Positions 43,858 to 52,996 are shown, counted from the stretch's first letter. The stretch: 64,000 bases of DNA from Roseovarius sp. (GCF_030373445.1 NZ_JAUCYU010000004.1:186001-250000); one strand, 5' to 3'. Program-made: numbers and translations. Notes: generated by a model not told the origin, from the sequence alone.

Positions 43858-44859
43858 ATGTATCTCGAGAACTTCGAACGCGCCCGTACCGCGGTGGCGA
43901 CACCCGTGTCGGGGCGGCGCAGCCTGTCCGGCGAATTCGTCTTCATCAGCCAGGATGACAGCGTGGCCTTCCTGGCCGAGGCCTGCATCGACGTGTTGCG
44001 CAGCGCCAACCGCCTGACCGGGCAGCCCGCCTATGACTGGGTGCATATCCGGGGCGAGGCCAAGCTGTCGCAGGCCTGCGGCCCGGTCTGCGGCCCCGAC
44101 CAGACGCTGGTGCTGATCGGCGGCACCGATACGCCGTGGCAGCCCTCGGCCGGGGGCCTGACCACCCTGCGCGCCGCCATCCGCAATGCTGCCCGCGTCT
44201 GCGTGGTGGGGGCGGCCGTCTTCGTGCCGCTCGCCGCCGGGGTGCTGGCCACCAAGCGGCTGGCGGTGCATCCCAGCTTCCGCCCCGGGGTCGAGGAAGG
44301 CGCCCAGGGCCCCGAGATCGTCGAGGGCACCACCTGTCACCACAAGGCCATGAGCAGCGCCACCGGCCATGTCTCGGCGATCCGGATGATGGTTGACCTC
44401 GTTGGCGTCCGTGATGGCGAATTCACCCGCGTGGCACTGGCCCGCGACCTCGGGCTCAACGAGCCGCAGGCCGAATGCGGCTCGGGCGAGCACTGGCGCT
44501 ACAAGCGCATGGCGCAGGGCGACGAGGTGATCTGCGAAGCCCTCCAGATCATGCGCGACCACCTCGAGGACACGCTCACCGTCGGCCAGATCGCCGATAT
44601 CCTCGACGTCTCCCCCCGCAAGCTCGAACGCGGGTTCAGCGAGTATCTCGGCCAGACCCCCCTCAAGGTCTACCGCGACCTGCGGCTCGAACGGGCCCAC
44701 AGCCTGCTGGCGCAGACCTCGCTTCCGGTGGGCGAGGTGTCGGTCGCCTGCGGGTTTTCCAACGTGACGCTGATGAAGAAGTGGTTTCATCGCAAGTACG
44801 GCCAGATGCCGGGCGAGGTGCGCCGCCATGCCTTCGCGGGCGCCGGCCGCGCCGCGTAA
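43858..44859 (+). CDS. GlxA/AraC family regulator downstream of soxG
   Basis: A 333-residue regulator with an N-terminal DJ-1/PfpI-like domain (about residues 25-200; LVLIGGTDTPWQPSAGGLTT, RVCVVGAAVFVPLAAGVLAT) and a C-terminal AraC domain (about 230-325; VGQIADILDVSPRKLERGFS, VSVACGFSNVTLMKKWFHRK). It has the same architecture as the regulator in front of soxB but is clearly diverged. Its position behind soxG suggests control of sarcosine, betaine or related methylamine use. An ATG at 43858 follows GGAAAGGAAG. Confidence 0.9.
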   Translation: MYLENFERARTAVATPVSGRRSLSGEFVFISQDDSVAFLAEACIDVLRSANRLTGQPAYDWVHIRGEAKLSQACGPVCGPDQTLVLIGGTDTPWQPSAGGLTTLRAAIRNAARVCVVGAAVFVPLAAGVLATKRLAVHPSFRPGVEEGAQGPEIVEGTTCHHKAMSSATGHVSAIRMMVDLVGVRDGEFTRVALARDLGLNEPQAECGSGEHWRYKRMAQGDEVICEALQIMRDHLEDTLTVGQIADILDVSPRKLERGFSEYLGQTPLKVYRDLRLERAHSLLAQTSLPVGEVSVACGFSNVTLMKKWFHRKYGQMPGEVRRHAFAGAGRAA

Positions 44860-44901
44860 GAGGGGTTTGACCGCCGCACGGCGTTTGGCCATCCTCTTGC
44901 C

Positions 44902-45666
44902 ATGGTAAAAGGCGTTCTCCTCGATCTCTCCGGGGTCTTATACGAAGGCAACCGGCCCGTGCCCGGCGCGGCCGAGGCCGTGGCGAAGCTGCGCGCGGCG
45001 GGCCTGCCGGTGCGCTTCCTGACCAACTCGACCCGCTCACCGCGGCGCAAGCTTTTGGAAAAGCTGCGCAAAATGGGGTTCGAGCTGGAGGATCAAGAGT
45101 TGTTCACCCCCGCCAAGGCGGCCTGCGAGAAACTGGAAGAAAACGGGCTGACGGCGCACCTTCTGATCCACCCCGACCTGGCCGAGGATTTCGAGGGCTT
45201 CGAGGAAGCAGAAGCGCCCGGCGCCCTGGTGGTCGGCGATGCCGGCACCCATTTCACCTACGACGCGCTAAACGCGGCCTTCCGCATCCTCGCCGACGGT
45301 GCCGCATTCTACGCGCTCGCGGCCAACCGGACCTTCTATGATGCCGACGGCGCCCTGAGCATGGATGTCGGCGCCTTCGTCGCGGCGTTGGAATATGCCA
45401 GCGGGCAGACCGCCGAGGTTCTGGGCAAGCCGGCCGAGGCGTTCTTTCGCGCCGCGCTGGGGGACATGGGCGTGGCCCCGGAAGACGCGGCGATGGTCGG
45501 CGACGATCACGAGGCGGATGTCGCCGGCGCCCTGCGCGCCGGGCTGGGCCGCGCGGTGCTGGTGAAGACCGGGAAGTACCGAGATGGCGACGAAGCCGGC
45601 GCAGACCCGGCGCCAAGCCACGTGGCCGCCGACCTCTCGGCCGCGGTCGACTGGCTGCTCTCCTGA
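44902..45666 (+). CDS. HAD-IIA phosphatase, TIGR01458 (LHPP-like) family
   Basis: A 254-residue HAD phosphatase. Motif I is VLLDLSGVLYEGNRPVPGAA (with Ser in place of the usual second Asp), motif II VRFLTNSTRSPRRKLLEKL, and the late motif MVGDDHEADVAGALRAGLG. These are the marks of the LHPP/TIGR01458 group, in which animal members are phospholysine/phosphohistidine phosphatases. The bacterial substrate is unknown. It converges with the DUF2267 gene at 4 bases. Confidence 0.9.
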   Translation: MVKGVLLDLSGVLYEGNRPVPGAAEAVAKLRAAGLPVRFLTNSTRSPRRKLLEKLRKMGFELEDQELFTPAKAACEKLEENGLTAHLLIHPDLAEDFEGFEEAEAPGALVVGDAGTHFTYDALNAAFRILADGAAFYALAANRTFYDADGALSMDVGAFVAALEYASGQTAEVLGKPAEAFFRAALGDMGVAPEDAAMVGDDHEADVAGALRAGLGRAVLVKTGKYRDGDEAGADPAPSHVAADLSAAVDWLLS

Positions 45667-45670
45667 CGCC

Positions 45671-46129
45671 TCAGAAGATCCTCTGTTCGATTTCCTTCGG
45701 GTCTGCCACCTCGACATGCCAGAATGCCACCGCCCCCTCCGGCAGGCGCTTTAGCACCCGCTCCAGGTCGGCGCGGCTGGTATAGCGCCGCAGGGTCCAT
45801 GCCACCGCCTCGATGGCGGTCTCGGGCGTGATGTTGTGATCCTTCCGCACCGCCATGACCTCGCGCACCAGCGTGGCACGGTCGGCGAAGGGCAGGGGCG
45901 GTTCCTCCACCTGCCAGCCGTTGATCAGCACCGCTCGCGGGATGGATGGAAGAATCGACGCGAAATCAATACCCTGCTGGGCGGTCAAACGGCGTCGGAA
46001 CACCTGGAGCACGCCATCCATCGCGGTATAGGCCGAGTTGTCCGACTCAAGGTCCATCCGCTCTTTCAGGTCGTCCAGTATCGCCCGCCATTCCTTCGAG
46101 GCGTGGCGATAGGTCCATGGCATCGGCAT
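45671..46129 (-). CDS. DUF2267 domain protein
   Basis: A 152-residue protein carrying a DUF2267 domain: SAYTAMDGVLQVFRRRLTAQ and GIDFASILPSIPRAVLINGW are typical (the latter two helices with the conserved LP region), followed by AVAWTLRRYTSRADLERVLK. The C-terminus has AFWHVEVADPKEIEQRIF. These small helical proteins have no known function; some occur with stress operons. The ATG at 46129 has AGGAGG eight bases upstream. Confidence 0.85.
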   Translation of the reverse strand: MPMPWTYRHASKEWRAILDDLKERMDLESDNSAYTAMDGVLQVFRRRLTAQQGIDFASILPSIPRAVLINGWQVEEPPLPFADRATLVREVMAVRKDHNITPETAIEAVAWTLRRYTSRADLERVLKRLPEGAVAFWHVEVADPKEIEQRIF

Positions 46130-46206
46130 CGGGTCCTCCTTCGCTGCACGTCGCCTTGGCAACTGCTTCTAGACCGTATCGGCTGATCTGTCTCCGGCGC
46201 GCAACG

Positions 46207-46233
46207 AAAAACCCCCGGCGTTTCCGCCGGGGG
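46207..46233 (-). terminator. Intrinsic terminator of the acidic-protein gene
   Basis: CCCCCGGCG (46212-46220) pairs with CGCCGGGGG (46225-46233) over a TTTC loop; on the minus strand TTTTT follows (46211-46207). It lies 26 bases behind the stop of the minus-strand gene. Confidence 0.9.
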
Positions 46234-46259
46234 CCTTCTGATGTTCAATCCGCCTTGGT

Positions 46260-48662
46260 TCAGCCGGCGTGCCGGGCCTGGGCTCGGAATTCGGTCTGGT
46301 CGGTGATCGAGAACCGCCCGCCCTTGACCTTCTGAAGCTTGCCCTGCCGCAGCAGGTGCCCGAAGGAGCGCAGCCCGTCCTCGCGCGAGAAGGCGTCGAG
46401 CTCGACCTCCTTCAGCTTGCCCATCAGCATCGGGCGCGAGAACTGCTGGCGGCCCTCGATATCCGCCATGTAGGCGGCGGCGGCTTCCAGAAGCTCGGGC
46501 AGGGTGCTCGCGCCGATCTGCTCGGCGAACTCGCTGAACCCGCCCTCTTCCACCGGCGCGCTTTCCGCCTGGCCCGAAAGCTGGGCCGACACGCGGCGCG
46601 GGCGAACAGGGTCGCGCGGCGTATCGACCCGCTGTTCGGCCACCAGCTTCAGCGGGGCCTGCCGTGTCTCGGCACCGGGGCGGCGCGAGCGCGGGCTTTC
46701 GTCGGACCCCATGGCCCGGTGGCGGCGCGGGCGCACCACGCTGGCCAGGTCAGAGCGATAGGGGTCTTCGTCGGTTTCCTGCTCCAGCGTGCTGCCGGCG
46801 TTCTTCTCGGCCTTGGTGGCGGCCACGGCGGCGCGCAGGTGCTGGATGGCATTCCGGCGCTTGTTCGAGTCGGGTGCCTCGAAATGCGTGTCGGCGGTGT
46901 CGAACAGGCGCGAGGCGTCCGTTTCGGTGTCCGATCCCTGAAGGCGCGCGGCCCTGCGGGCACCGGGCATGTCGTCCGGCTCGTGCATCGCGTCGTCACG
47001 GGCTTCGGCCTCGGGGGCGGGTTCCTCGAAGATCTGCTCGGGCTCGGCGGTATCCGCGTCGGCGGTTTCGAACGCCGCCTCGTCGATCCCGGCCTCGTCG
47101 CCCAGCATCTCGTGGGCGGCAGGCTCCTCGTCGAAACCGGCGCCCTGTTCCATCTCGGCCTCGACCTCGGCCAGCTCGCGCTGCAGCTCGGCCTCGTCCT
47201 CGGGGCTCAGCATCGCCTCGCCATCATCGGCCGGGGCGGACGTTTCCGGCGCGGCGGCAACCTGTGCCTCGTCGTCGAAATCTTCCTCGATCTGGCCCGA
47301 GGCGATCGCCGCCTCGAATTCGCTGCGCTTCATTTTCAGCACGCGGGCCCGGAGCGGGTGGTCGGTCTCCGTGGCGACCTGCTCTTCACCGGTCAGGACG
47401 AAGGGGGCCGCGTCATCGGTTTCCGCGTCGGGTTCTACTTCCGGGGCGGACTCTGCCTCGGTCACGGTGTCCTGCGCAGTTTCCCGCACGGGCGCCTCAT
47501 CCGCCGGCATCGCGTCGGCCAGAAGCTGCGACAGCGTATCCTCGGACAGCCCGTCATCAAGCTCCGCCTCGTCGGCGTCCGACTCGGCCGTTTCCAGAAC
47601 GTCGGCCGGGTCCTCTGCCGCGTCATCGGCAGCCTCGGCCAGGCGGGCGCTCAGATCGGCAAAGGCGTCGTCCTCGTCACTGTCCTCGGCCGCTTCTTCC
47701 GCCTGGGCCACGGCCGCGTCATCCTCGGCCAGCGTGGCGTCAAGCTCCTCGGCGGTACGTTGCAGGAAGTCCTGCGCGTGCTCGTCCTCGGAATAGTCGT
47801 CGGTGGCATAGCCATCGTTCGAATGCGCCACGACCGAGCGAATCCGGCGCAGCCGCGCGGCAACGCTGTCGGCCTCTTCGGCGGCGGGGGCCGGGGGGAT
47901 GATCACCTCTTCGACATCGTCCTCGGCGTAATCTTCGTCGTAGCCGGCGAAAGGCTCGTCCTGGTCCTCCCCGGCGACATCGGCGAAGGCGTTCAGCTCT
48001 TCGTCGTCGTAGTCCTCGGCATCGTCCTCTTCTGCCGCGAGGCCGGCCATGGCCTCCTGCAGGGCCGCATCGTCTTCCTCGGCGACGGGTGCCTCGGCGA
48101 TCACGACCTCGTCCTCGGTAATCACCGGGTCTTCCATGACAGGGGCTTCGGCGGCCAGCGGCTGCTGCTCCTGCGGGGGCGTTTCGATGGCGGTTTCGGG
48201 GGCGATCTCGTCCGCGGCTTCTTCGGCCACGGGCTGGGCGGCCTCGGCTTCGGCTTCGTCGGCCTCGGTATGCGCGTGGATGGCGGTTTTCAGCGCCTCG
48301 CTCTCGTCCTCGACACGGGTCAGAGCGGCAGCGGCGGCAATCTGCTTCGGCTCGGGTTTGGGCGCCGGGGCGGGCTCGGGCGCAACCTCTTCCGCCTGTG
48401 CCGCGGCCTCGGCGGCGCGCAGCACGATCCGGCCTTCGTTCTCGTGCGCCTCGACCCGGCGAGCGATCTCGCGCTCGGCGATCCGGGCCAGCATCTCGGC
48501 GTCCGGCGTCGGCGGCTCTGCCCCGAAATACCGGTCATCGGCGGCGAGGTCACGGAAGTACTCCGCAATCGCCTTCATGGTTTCAAACGAGTCGTCAAAG
48601 CCTTCAAGCGTGCATGAGAAGGTGCCGTATGAAACCGTCAGGATTTTACTTGTACTTACCAT
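46260..48662 (-). CDS. Very acidic 800-residue protein of unknown function
   Basis: About 800 residues with three parts. The first about 85 residues look structured (LTVSYGTFSCTLEGFDDSFE, TMKAIAEYFRDLAADDRYFG) and contain the start of a coiled or helical unit. Residues about 90-620 are a long low-complexity region rich in Ala, Glu and Asp, probably disordered. The last about 90 residues look folded again (FSEFAEQIGASTLPELLEAA, FGHLLRQGKLQKVKGGRFSI) and could be a winged-helix-like unit. No known domain is seen and there is no signal peptide. Conserved near thiamine diphosphokinase genes in my memory of roseobacters. The start is ATG 48662 or GTG 48674. Confidence 0.85.
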   Translation of the reverse strand: MVSTSKILTVSYGTFSCTLEGFDDSFETMKAIAEYFRDLAADDRYFGAEPPTPDAEMLARIAEREIARRVEAHENEGRIVLRAAEAAAQAEEVAPEPAPAPKPEPKQIAAAAALTRVEDESEALKTAIHAHTEADEAEAEAAQPVAEEAADEIAPETAIETPPQEQQPLAAEAPVMEDPVITEDEVVIAEAPVAEEDDAALQEAMAGLAAEEDDAEDYDDEELNAFADVAGEDQDEPFAGYDEDYAEDDVEEVIIPPAPAAEEADSVAARLRRIRSVVAHSNDGYATDDYSEDEHAQDFLQRTAEELDATLAEDDAAVAQAEEAAEDSDEDDAFADLSARLAEAADDAAEDPADVLETAESDADEAELDDGLSEDTLSQLLADAMPADEAPVRETAQDTVTEAESAPEVEPDAETDDAAPFVLTGEEQVATETDHPLRARVLKMKRSEFEAAIASGQIEEDFDDEAQVAAAPETSAPADDGEAMLSPEDEAELQRELAEVEAEMEQGAGFDEEPAAHEMLGDEAGIDEAAFETADADTAEPEQIFEEPAPEAEARDDAMHEPDDMPGARRAARLQGSDTETDASRLFDTADTHFEAPDSNKRRNAIQHLRAAVAATKAEKNAGSTLEQETDEDPYRSDLASVVRPRRHRAMGSDESPRSRRPGAETRQAPLKLVAEQRVDTPRDPVRPRRVSAQLSGQAESAPVEEGGFSEFAEQIGASTLPELLEAAAAYMADIEGRQQFSRPMLMGKLKEVELDAFSREDGLRSFGHLLRQGKLQKVKGGRFSITDQTEFRAQARHAG

Positions 48663-48674
48663 AATCTCGCTCAC

Positions 48675-48811
48675 ATTGATCTGCCCGCAGGCCTCGTGTT
48701 TACCATGATCCCCTAGACCAAAGCGGTTCGATTCTTGGAGTATTACCGTATCATTTAGTGGTTAGAATGTGTTCTATTTCTTAATCGGGTTACAATCTAC
48801 GGAGTCTTGCC
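48675..48811. promoter_or_regulatory. Divergent AT-rich promoter region
   Basis: The 137-base spacer between the acidic-protein gene and thiamine diphosphokinase is strongly AT-rich for this genome (for example TTCTTGGAGTATTACCGTAT and GTTCTATTTCTTAATC). It probably holds both promoters. No riboswitch-like fold was recognised. Confidence 0.5.
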
Positions 48812-49486
48812 TTGATTGTGCATGCCAGTGAACCAGTCACGCTGATCGGTGGTGCGGCGGTGACGAAAACGCGTATCGAACGGGCACTGTCACTGGCGCC
48901 GCAGGTGGTCGCGGCCGACAGCGGGGCCGATGCGGCGCTGGCCCACGGGGTCGAACCGGCCGCCGTGATCGGCGATTTCGATTCGGTGTCCGAGGCGGCC
49001 CGGCGCGCCCTGCCCCCCGCCGCCCAGCACCGCATCGCCGAACAGGACAGCACCGATTTCGAGAAATGCCTGCGCAACATCCGCGCGCCGCTGGTCATCG
49101 GTATCGGCTTTTCCGGCGACCGGCTCGATCATGCGCTCGCCGCCTATAACACGCTCGTCCGCTATCCGGGCCGCCGCTGCATCCTGCTGGGGGCCGAGGA
49201 GCTTGTCTTCCTCGCCCCGCCGTCCATCTCGCTCGACCTTGCGCCGGAGGTGCGGGTGTCGCTTTTTCCGATGGGCGCGGTCGAGGGGGTGTCGGACGGG
49301 CTGCAATGGCCGATCAACGGGTTGAACTTCGCCCCCGACGGGCGGGTCGGCACCTCGAACATCTCGACCGGCACGGTGCACATGTCCTTCACCGCCCCCA
49401 AGATGCTTGTCATCCTGCCCGAGCAGAGCTTCGAGACGGTCGCCCGCGCCCTGCTGGGCACCACCGCGCTCTGGCCGGGGGATTAG
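48812..49486 (+). CDS. Thiamine diphosphokinase
   Basis: A 224-residue enzyme that makes thiamine diphosphate from thiamine and ATP. Motifs: VVAADSGADAALAHGVEPAA, VIGDFDSVSEAARRAL, DSTDFEKCLRNI and GFSGDRLDHALAAYNTLVRY, which form the ATP and thiamine sites. The TTG start at 48812 is supported by CGGAG at 48800-48804; GTG at 48818 is the alternative. The C-terminal beta domain ends SFTAPKMLVILPEQSFETVA. thiN/tnr3 naming varies, so no symbol is given. Confidence 0.93.
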   Translation: MIVHASEPVTLIGGAAVTKTRIERALSLAPQVVAADSGADAALAHGVEPAAVIGDFDSVSEAARRALPPAAQHRIAEQDSTDFEKCLRNIRAPLVIGIGFSGDRLDHALAAYNTLVRYPGRRCILLGAEELVFLAPPSISLDLAPEVRVSLFPMGAVEGVSDGLQWPINGLNFAPDGRVGTSNISTGTVHMSFTAPKMLVILPEQSFETVARALLGTTALWPGD

Positions 49487-49527
49487 GGTTGCGGCACCGG
49501 GCAATCGCCCTCCGGTCCTCCCGTCAT

Positions 49528-50430
49528 TCAGGGAAGCTGCCAGCCGATCGCGTAGGTCGATGGTTCGTCAAAAACGAGCTGTGTCGGAACACCGCGGCAT
49601 TCCCGTGCGTGGTAGGTAAAAGCGCTGTTGTTGCAGATGAGCGAGCCGCATTCCCCCAGCAACAGCATGTCCAGCATCGCATCGCCAAGCAGTTGCAGAC
49701 CATCACTTCCGACGCTCGCCCCGCCTTCCATCGCAAGGTGACCGGGCCCATCTCCCTCCGGCGGCATCGCCCGCGGGACCACCATGACGCGATCCCCGTA
49801 CCGGTCGAGGCTGGCCTGCAGGAAGGCCGGCGTGTCGGTACAAAGCAGAAAGTCGCGATCAGGATGCGTATCCATCGCCTCGAAGAAGGCCTCGAAGGGA
49901 ATGTCCATCCGCGCCTGCATGGCGGGGTTCTTCAGACGCTCGCCGTTGCCCAGACGGGCGTGCACACCGACCGCGCGCGACACCCTTTCGACATAGCGGT
50001 CATGAATCTCCTGCAGCGGTTTGGCGAGTTCGATATACGGGCCCAGCCATCGGGGGCGTATATCATGCGCCTCGGCGATGCTCTTGATCATCCGGAACGG
50101 GATATCTGAGGCGCTGCGCTGCACCGGGCCGGTGAATCGCCCGAACTGGGCGCCGGTTACCTGCGCGGCCTCATCCTTCAGGATCCTTTCGATTTCGGCC
50201 GGGTCATAGATCAGCCTGGGATGGCGAAGTCTGAAATACCGATGCAGGGCCTCGGAAGTGAACGATTGCTTCCTTGACCGGACGAAGGAAAGGCTGCGCC
50301 AATCCACCAACACGGTGCAATCCCGCCCTTCCGCGATGCCAAGCAGCCAGCTCAGCGCGAAATACTGGAACCCGAGCCCGTCATGGCGGCAGAAATACAG
50401 GTAGCGTGTCGCGTCATCAGGATCGGGCAT
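49528..50430 (-). CDS. NodZ-like (GT23-type) glycosyltransferase
   Basis: A 300-residue protein. The segment VGVHARLGNGERLKNPAMQA fits the HxRxGNG-like nucleotide-sugar site of NodZ/alpha-1,6-fucosyltransferases, and DFLLCTDTPAFLQASLDRYG plus LLLGECGSLICNNSAFTYHA fit the second half of the Rossmann pair. The N-terminal region has YFCRHDGLGFQYFALSWLLG, a region often seen in such bacterial O-fucosyl-like enzymes. It would transfer fucose or a related sugar to a surface glycan. It is isolated, without other polysaccharide genes. Assignment is by motif only. Confidence 0.6.
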   Translation of the reverse strand: MPDPDDATRYLYFCRHDGLGFQYFALSWLLGIAEGRDCTVLVDWRSLSFVRSRKQSFTSEALHRYFRLRHPRLIYDPAEIERILKDEAAQVTGAQFGRFTGPVQRSASDIPFRMIKSIAEAHDIRPRWLGPYIELAKPLQEIHDRYVERVSRAVGVHARLGNGERLKNPAMQARMDIPFEAFFEAMDTHPDRDFLLCTDTPAFLQASLDRYGDRVMVVPRAMPPEGDGPGHLAMEGGASVGSDGLQLLGDAMLDMLLLGECGSLICNNSAFTYHARECRGVPTQLVFDEPSTYAIGWQLP

Positions 50431-50569
50431 TCGTCAGGTCCACTCGTCAGGCACGTGTTCGGCGCGAGTGTAGCAACCGCCGTGCCGGGTGGCCATGGGG
50501 GCAGAAACCTGCAACCCGCACCGCGGGACATCGGCCCACGCCGCCCGAGCTTTCCACGCTCCCGGCCCC

Positions 50570-51943
50570 TCAGCAGTTCGGCACGTTCACCGCCAGCCCG
50601 CCGAGCGAGGTTTCCTTGTACTTCTCGCTCATGTCCGCGCCGGTCTGGCGCATGGTCTCGATGCAGGCGTCGAGCGGCACGAGATGCGTGCCGTCGCCGC
50701 GCAGCGCCAGGCTGGCCGCGCTCACCGCCTTGATGGCGCCCAGCCCGTTGCGCTCGATGCAGGGCACCTGCACCAGCCCCTTCACCGGGTCGCAGGTCAT
50801 GCCGAGATGATGCTCCAGCGCGATCTCGGCCGCGTTCTCGATCTGTTGCGGCGTGCCGCCCAGCACCGCCGCCAGCCCGGCCGCGCCCATCGCCGCCGCG
50901 CTGCCGACTTCCGCCTGGCACCCCGCTTCCGCCCCGGAGATCGACGCGTTGTACTTGACCAGCCCGCCGATCGCGGCGGCGGTCAGCAGGAAATCCTCGA
51001 CCTGCGCCTCCGACGCGCCGGGCACATGCTCCAGCCAGTACTTGATCACCGCCGGCACCACGCCCGCCGCGCCGTTGGTGGGCGCGGTCACCACCTGCCC
51101 GCCGGCGGCGTTCTCCTCGTTGACGGCCATGGCATAGGCGCTCATCCAGTCGTTGATCTTGTGAGGCGCGTTCAGGTTGGTGCCCCGCTCGGCCTCCAGC
51201 GCATCGGCGATCCCCTTGGCCCGGCGCTTCACGTACAGGCCACCGGGCAGTTCGCCCTCGGTGGTCAGCCCGCGCTCGATACAGTCGTTCATCACCTGCC
51301 AGATACGGCCGACACCCGATTTCAGGTTCTCCGACCCGCCGCGCGAAATCTCGTTGGCCTTCTTCATCTGGGCGATGGACTTGCCGCTGGTCTCGGCCAT
51401 TTCCAGCATCTCGGCGGCGCTCTTGAACGGGTAGGGCACCGGCTCGCCCTCTTCCGTGTTCCGGCCCGCCGCCAGTTCGGCCTCGGTCATCACGAAGCCG
51501 CCGCCGATGGAATAATAGGTCTCCTGCAGGATCACGTCGCCCTGCTTGTCGGTCGCCATCAGGATCATGCCGTTGGCATGGCCGGGCAGGTTCGGCCCGA
51601 AATCGAAGGTCAGGTCGTCCTTGGGGTGGAACTGCAGCGTGCCCAGCCCCTCGGGCGACACGGTATGCGTCTCGCGGATTTCCTCCAGAACCTTCTCGGC
51701 CTGCTCGTGGTCATAGGTTTCCGGCAGGAACCCCGCCAGCCCGAGGATCGTCGCCCGGTCCGTCGCGTGGCCCACGCCGGTGAACGCCAGCGAGCCATGA
51801 AGCGAACCCTTCACCCCGTGAAACCCGAACGGCGCCGCGCGCATCTTGTCGAGGAACTTGCCCGCCGCCACCATCGGCCCCATCGTGTGCGAGGAGGACG
51901 GGCCGATGCCGACCTTGAACATGTCGAAGACGGAAAGAAACAT
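50570..51943 (-). CDS. sdaA: L-serine ammonia-lyase (iron-sulfur type)
   Basis: A 457-residue one-chain L-serine dehydratase that makes pyruvate and ammonia from serine. It contains the SDH beta part ([20 protein letters not shown]) and the alpha part with the 4Fe-4S ligands in [40 protein letters not shown] and the final Cys (NVPNC). The start overlaps the stop of the upstream GST gene (ATGA). It may take up serine formed from glycine plus the C1 units of sarcosine oxidation. Confidence 0.97.
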   Translation of the reverse strand: MFLSVFDMFKVGIGPSSSHTMGPMVAAGKFLDKMRAAPFGFHGVKGSLHGSLAFTGVGHATDRATILGLAGFLPETYDHEQAEKVLEEIRETHTVSPEGLGTLQFHPKDDLTFDFGPNLPGHANGMILMATDKQGDVILQETYYSIGGGFVMTEAELAAGRNTEEGEPVPYPFKSAAEMLEMAETSGKSIAQMKKANEISRGGSENLKSGVGRIWQVMNDCIERGLTTEGELPGGLYVKRRAKGIADALEAERGTNLNAPHKINDWMSAYAMAVNEENAAGGQVVTAPTNGAAGVVPAVIKYWLEHVPGASEAQVEDFLLTAAAIGGLVKYNASISGAEAGCQAEVGSAAAMGAAGLAAVLGGTPQQIENAAEIALEHHLGMTCDPVKGLVQVPCIERNGLGAIKAVSAASLALRGDGTHLVPLDACIETMRQTGADMSEKYKETSLGGLAVNVPNC

Positions 51944-52650
51944 CAGGTGGCGCTGCCTTCTGGTGGTGTCGGATGTCGCGGGGCGGTAAACGGCGTCTCG
52001 CCCAGGCCTTCCGCATCTATGGCAGCCCTGACCGCCTTGCAACGTTCCAGACGCGTCGCCATGGCCTGCATAAGCGGCCAATCCGCGAGCCGGAACCATC
52101 CATTGTCCTCCGCCGCGGGGTAGAGCTGTATCCAGCGAAGAAGGCAGGCAAGGTAGAAATCCAGCACCGATTGCCCGGCCCCGCAGAGCCAGCCCGGCCC
52201 CTCCGCCGCCTGCGCCTCGATCAGGGTCAGGTGCCGGGCGATCTCGCCCTTCAGATGCTCCCGAAGCGCGGCCTGCGCGGCCGGGTCGTCGCCCACGTAT
52301 TGCGCCGGGTAGAACCGCATCCGCATCGCCACGTGCAGCGTGTTCGAGGTGAAGAACAGCCATTTCAGGAAGGCGCCCCGCTCGGCGCTGTCGGGCGCCG
52401 GTGCCATCGTGCCGTGCCGGTCGGCCAGCCACAGAAGGATCGCACCGGTCTCGAAGATCGGCCCCTCGGGCGTCTCCAGCGCGGGGATCAGCCCGGCGGG
52501 GTTCACCTTCAGGTAGGCGGGCGCCTTCTGGCCCCTTGCCTTGCGGTCGATCAGCGCGGTCTCGTAGGGCACGCCCATCTCCTCCAGCACCAGCCGGATG
52601 ATGAGCGAGGCGTTGTCGGGGGCGTAATGCAGGCGATAGGGTCGGGTCAT
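51943..52650 (-). CDS. Glutathione S-transferase family protein
   Basis: A 235-residue GST. The thioredoxin-like N-terminal domain (about residues 1-80) has LHYAPDNASLIIRLVLEEMG with Ser as the likely catalytic residue, the cis-Pro loop VNPAGLIPALETPEGPIFET and ILLWLADRHG. The C-terminal helical domain contains TSNTLHVAMRMRFYPAQYVG and LDFYLACLLRWIQLYP. The substrate is unknown. Overlaps sdaA by four bases, and with gor and fghA shows an active glutathione economy. Confidence 0.92.
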   Translation of the reverse strand: MTRPYRLHYAPDNASLIIRLVLEEMGVPYETALIDRKARGQKAPAYLKVNPAGLIPALETPEGPIFETGAILLWLADRHGTMAPAPDSAERGAFLKWLFFTSNTLHVAMRMRFYPAQYVGDDPAAQAALREHLKGEIARHLTLIEAQAAEGPGWLCGAGQSVLDFYLACLLRWIQLYPAAEDNGWFRLADWPLMQAMATRLERCKAVRAAIDAEGLGETPFTAPRHPTPPEGSAT

Positions 52651-52785
52651 GCGCCGCGCATACGTGGCCCGGCCCGGCCTGTCATGCCCGAAAACGACCT
52701 CCCGGCGCCCGGATCGGGGAATTTCACCGGCCCTTAACCATCTCTGCCTACCCTCCGCTCCACATATCCCGAAAGGAGGGGCGCC

Positions 52786-52902
52786 ATGTCTGCCGCCTGG
52801 TTCGTTCTGTTTCTTGCCACGCTCTGGCTCGCCATGTTCGGTGCCGATCCGGGCCGCACGGTGACGATGCCGCTTCAGGTCGGGGTGGTTCCGCCCGTCT
52901 AG
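52786..52902 (+). CDS. 38-residue hydrophobic microprotein
   Basis: A 38-residue open frame with a perfect AAAGGAGG ribosome site at 52772-52779. The first half (MSAAWFVLFLATLWLAMFGA) is a single membrane span; the second half is short and polar (DPGRTVTMPLQ). It lies between the GST gene (divergent) and rpiA, and is too short for usual gene finders. I do not recognise it. The strong ribosome site and membrane span make translation likely. Confidence 0.5.
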   Translation: MSAAWFVLFLATLWLAMFGADPGRTVTMPLQVGVVPPV

Positions 52903-52996
52903 GGCCCGTTTCCCCCGCTTTTTTGCGGCAATTGCCCCTCGCACCGTGCGCGCAACTCTCTTATAACCGGCCAGAGAGTTCGGGGAGTTGCCTGTC

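Noticed and set aside
46269-48617. A 782-codon plus-strand frame opposite the acidic 800-residue protein
   Set aside because: GC-rich antisense frame; the minus strand has conserved ends, a terminator and a promoter region, while this frame has none.
48675-48811. A thiamine-diphosphate riboswitch before thiamine diphosphokinase
   Set aside because: No CUGAGA-type core or matching stems were seen, and the spacer is AT-rich promoter-like DNA.
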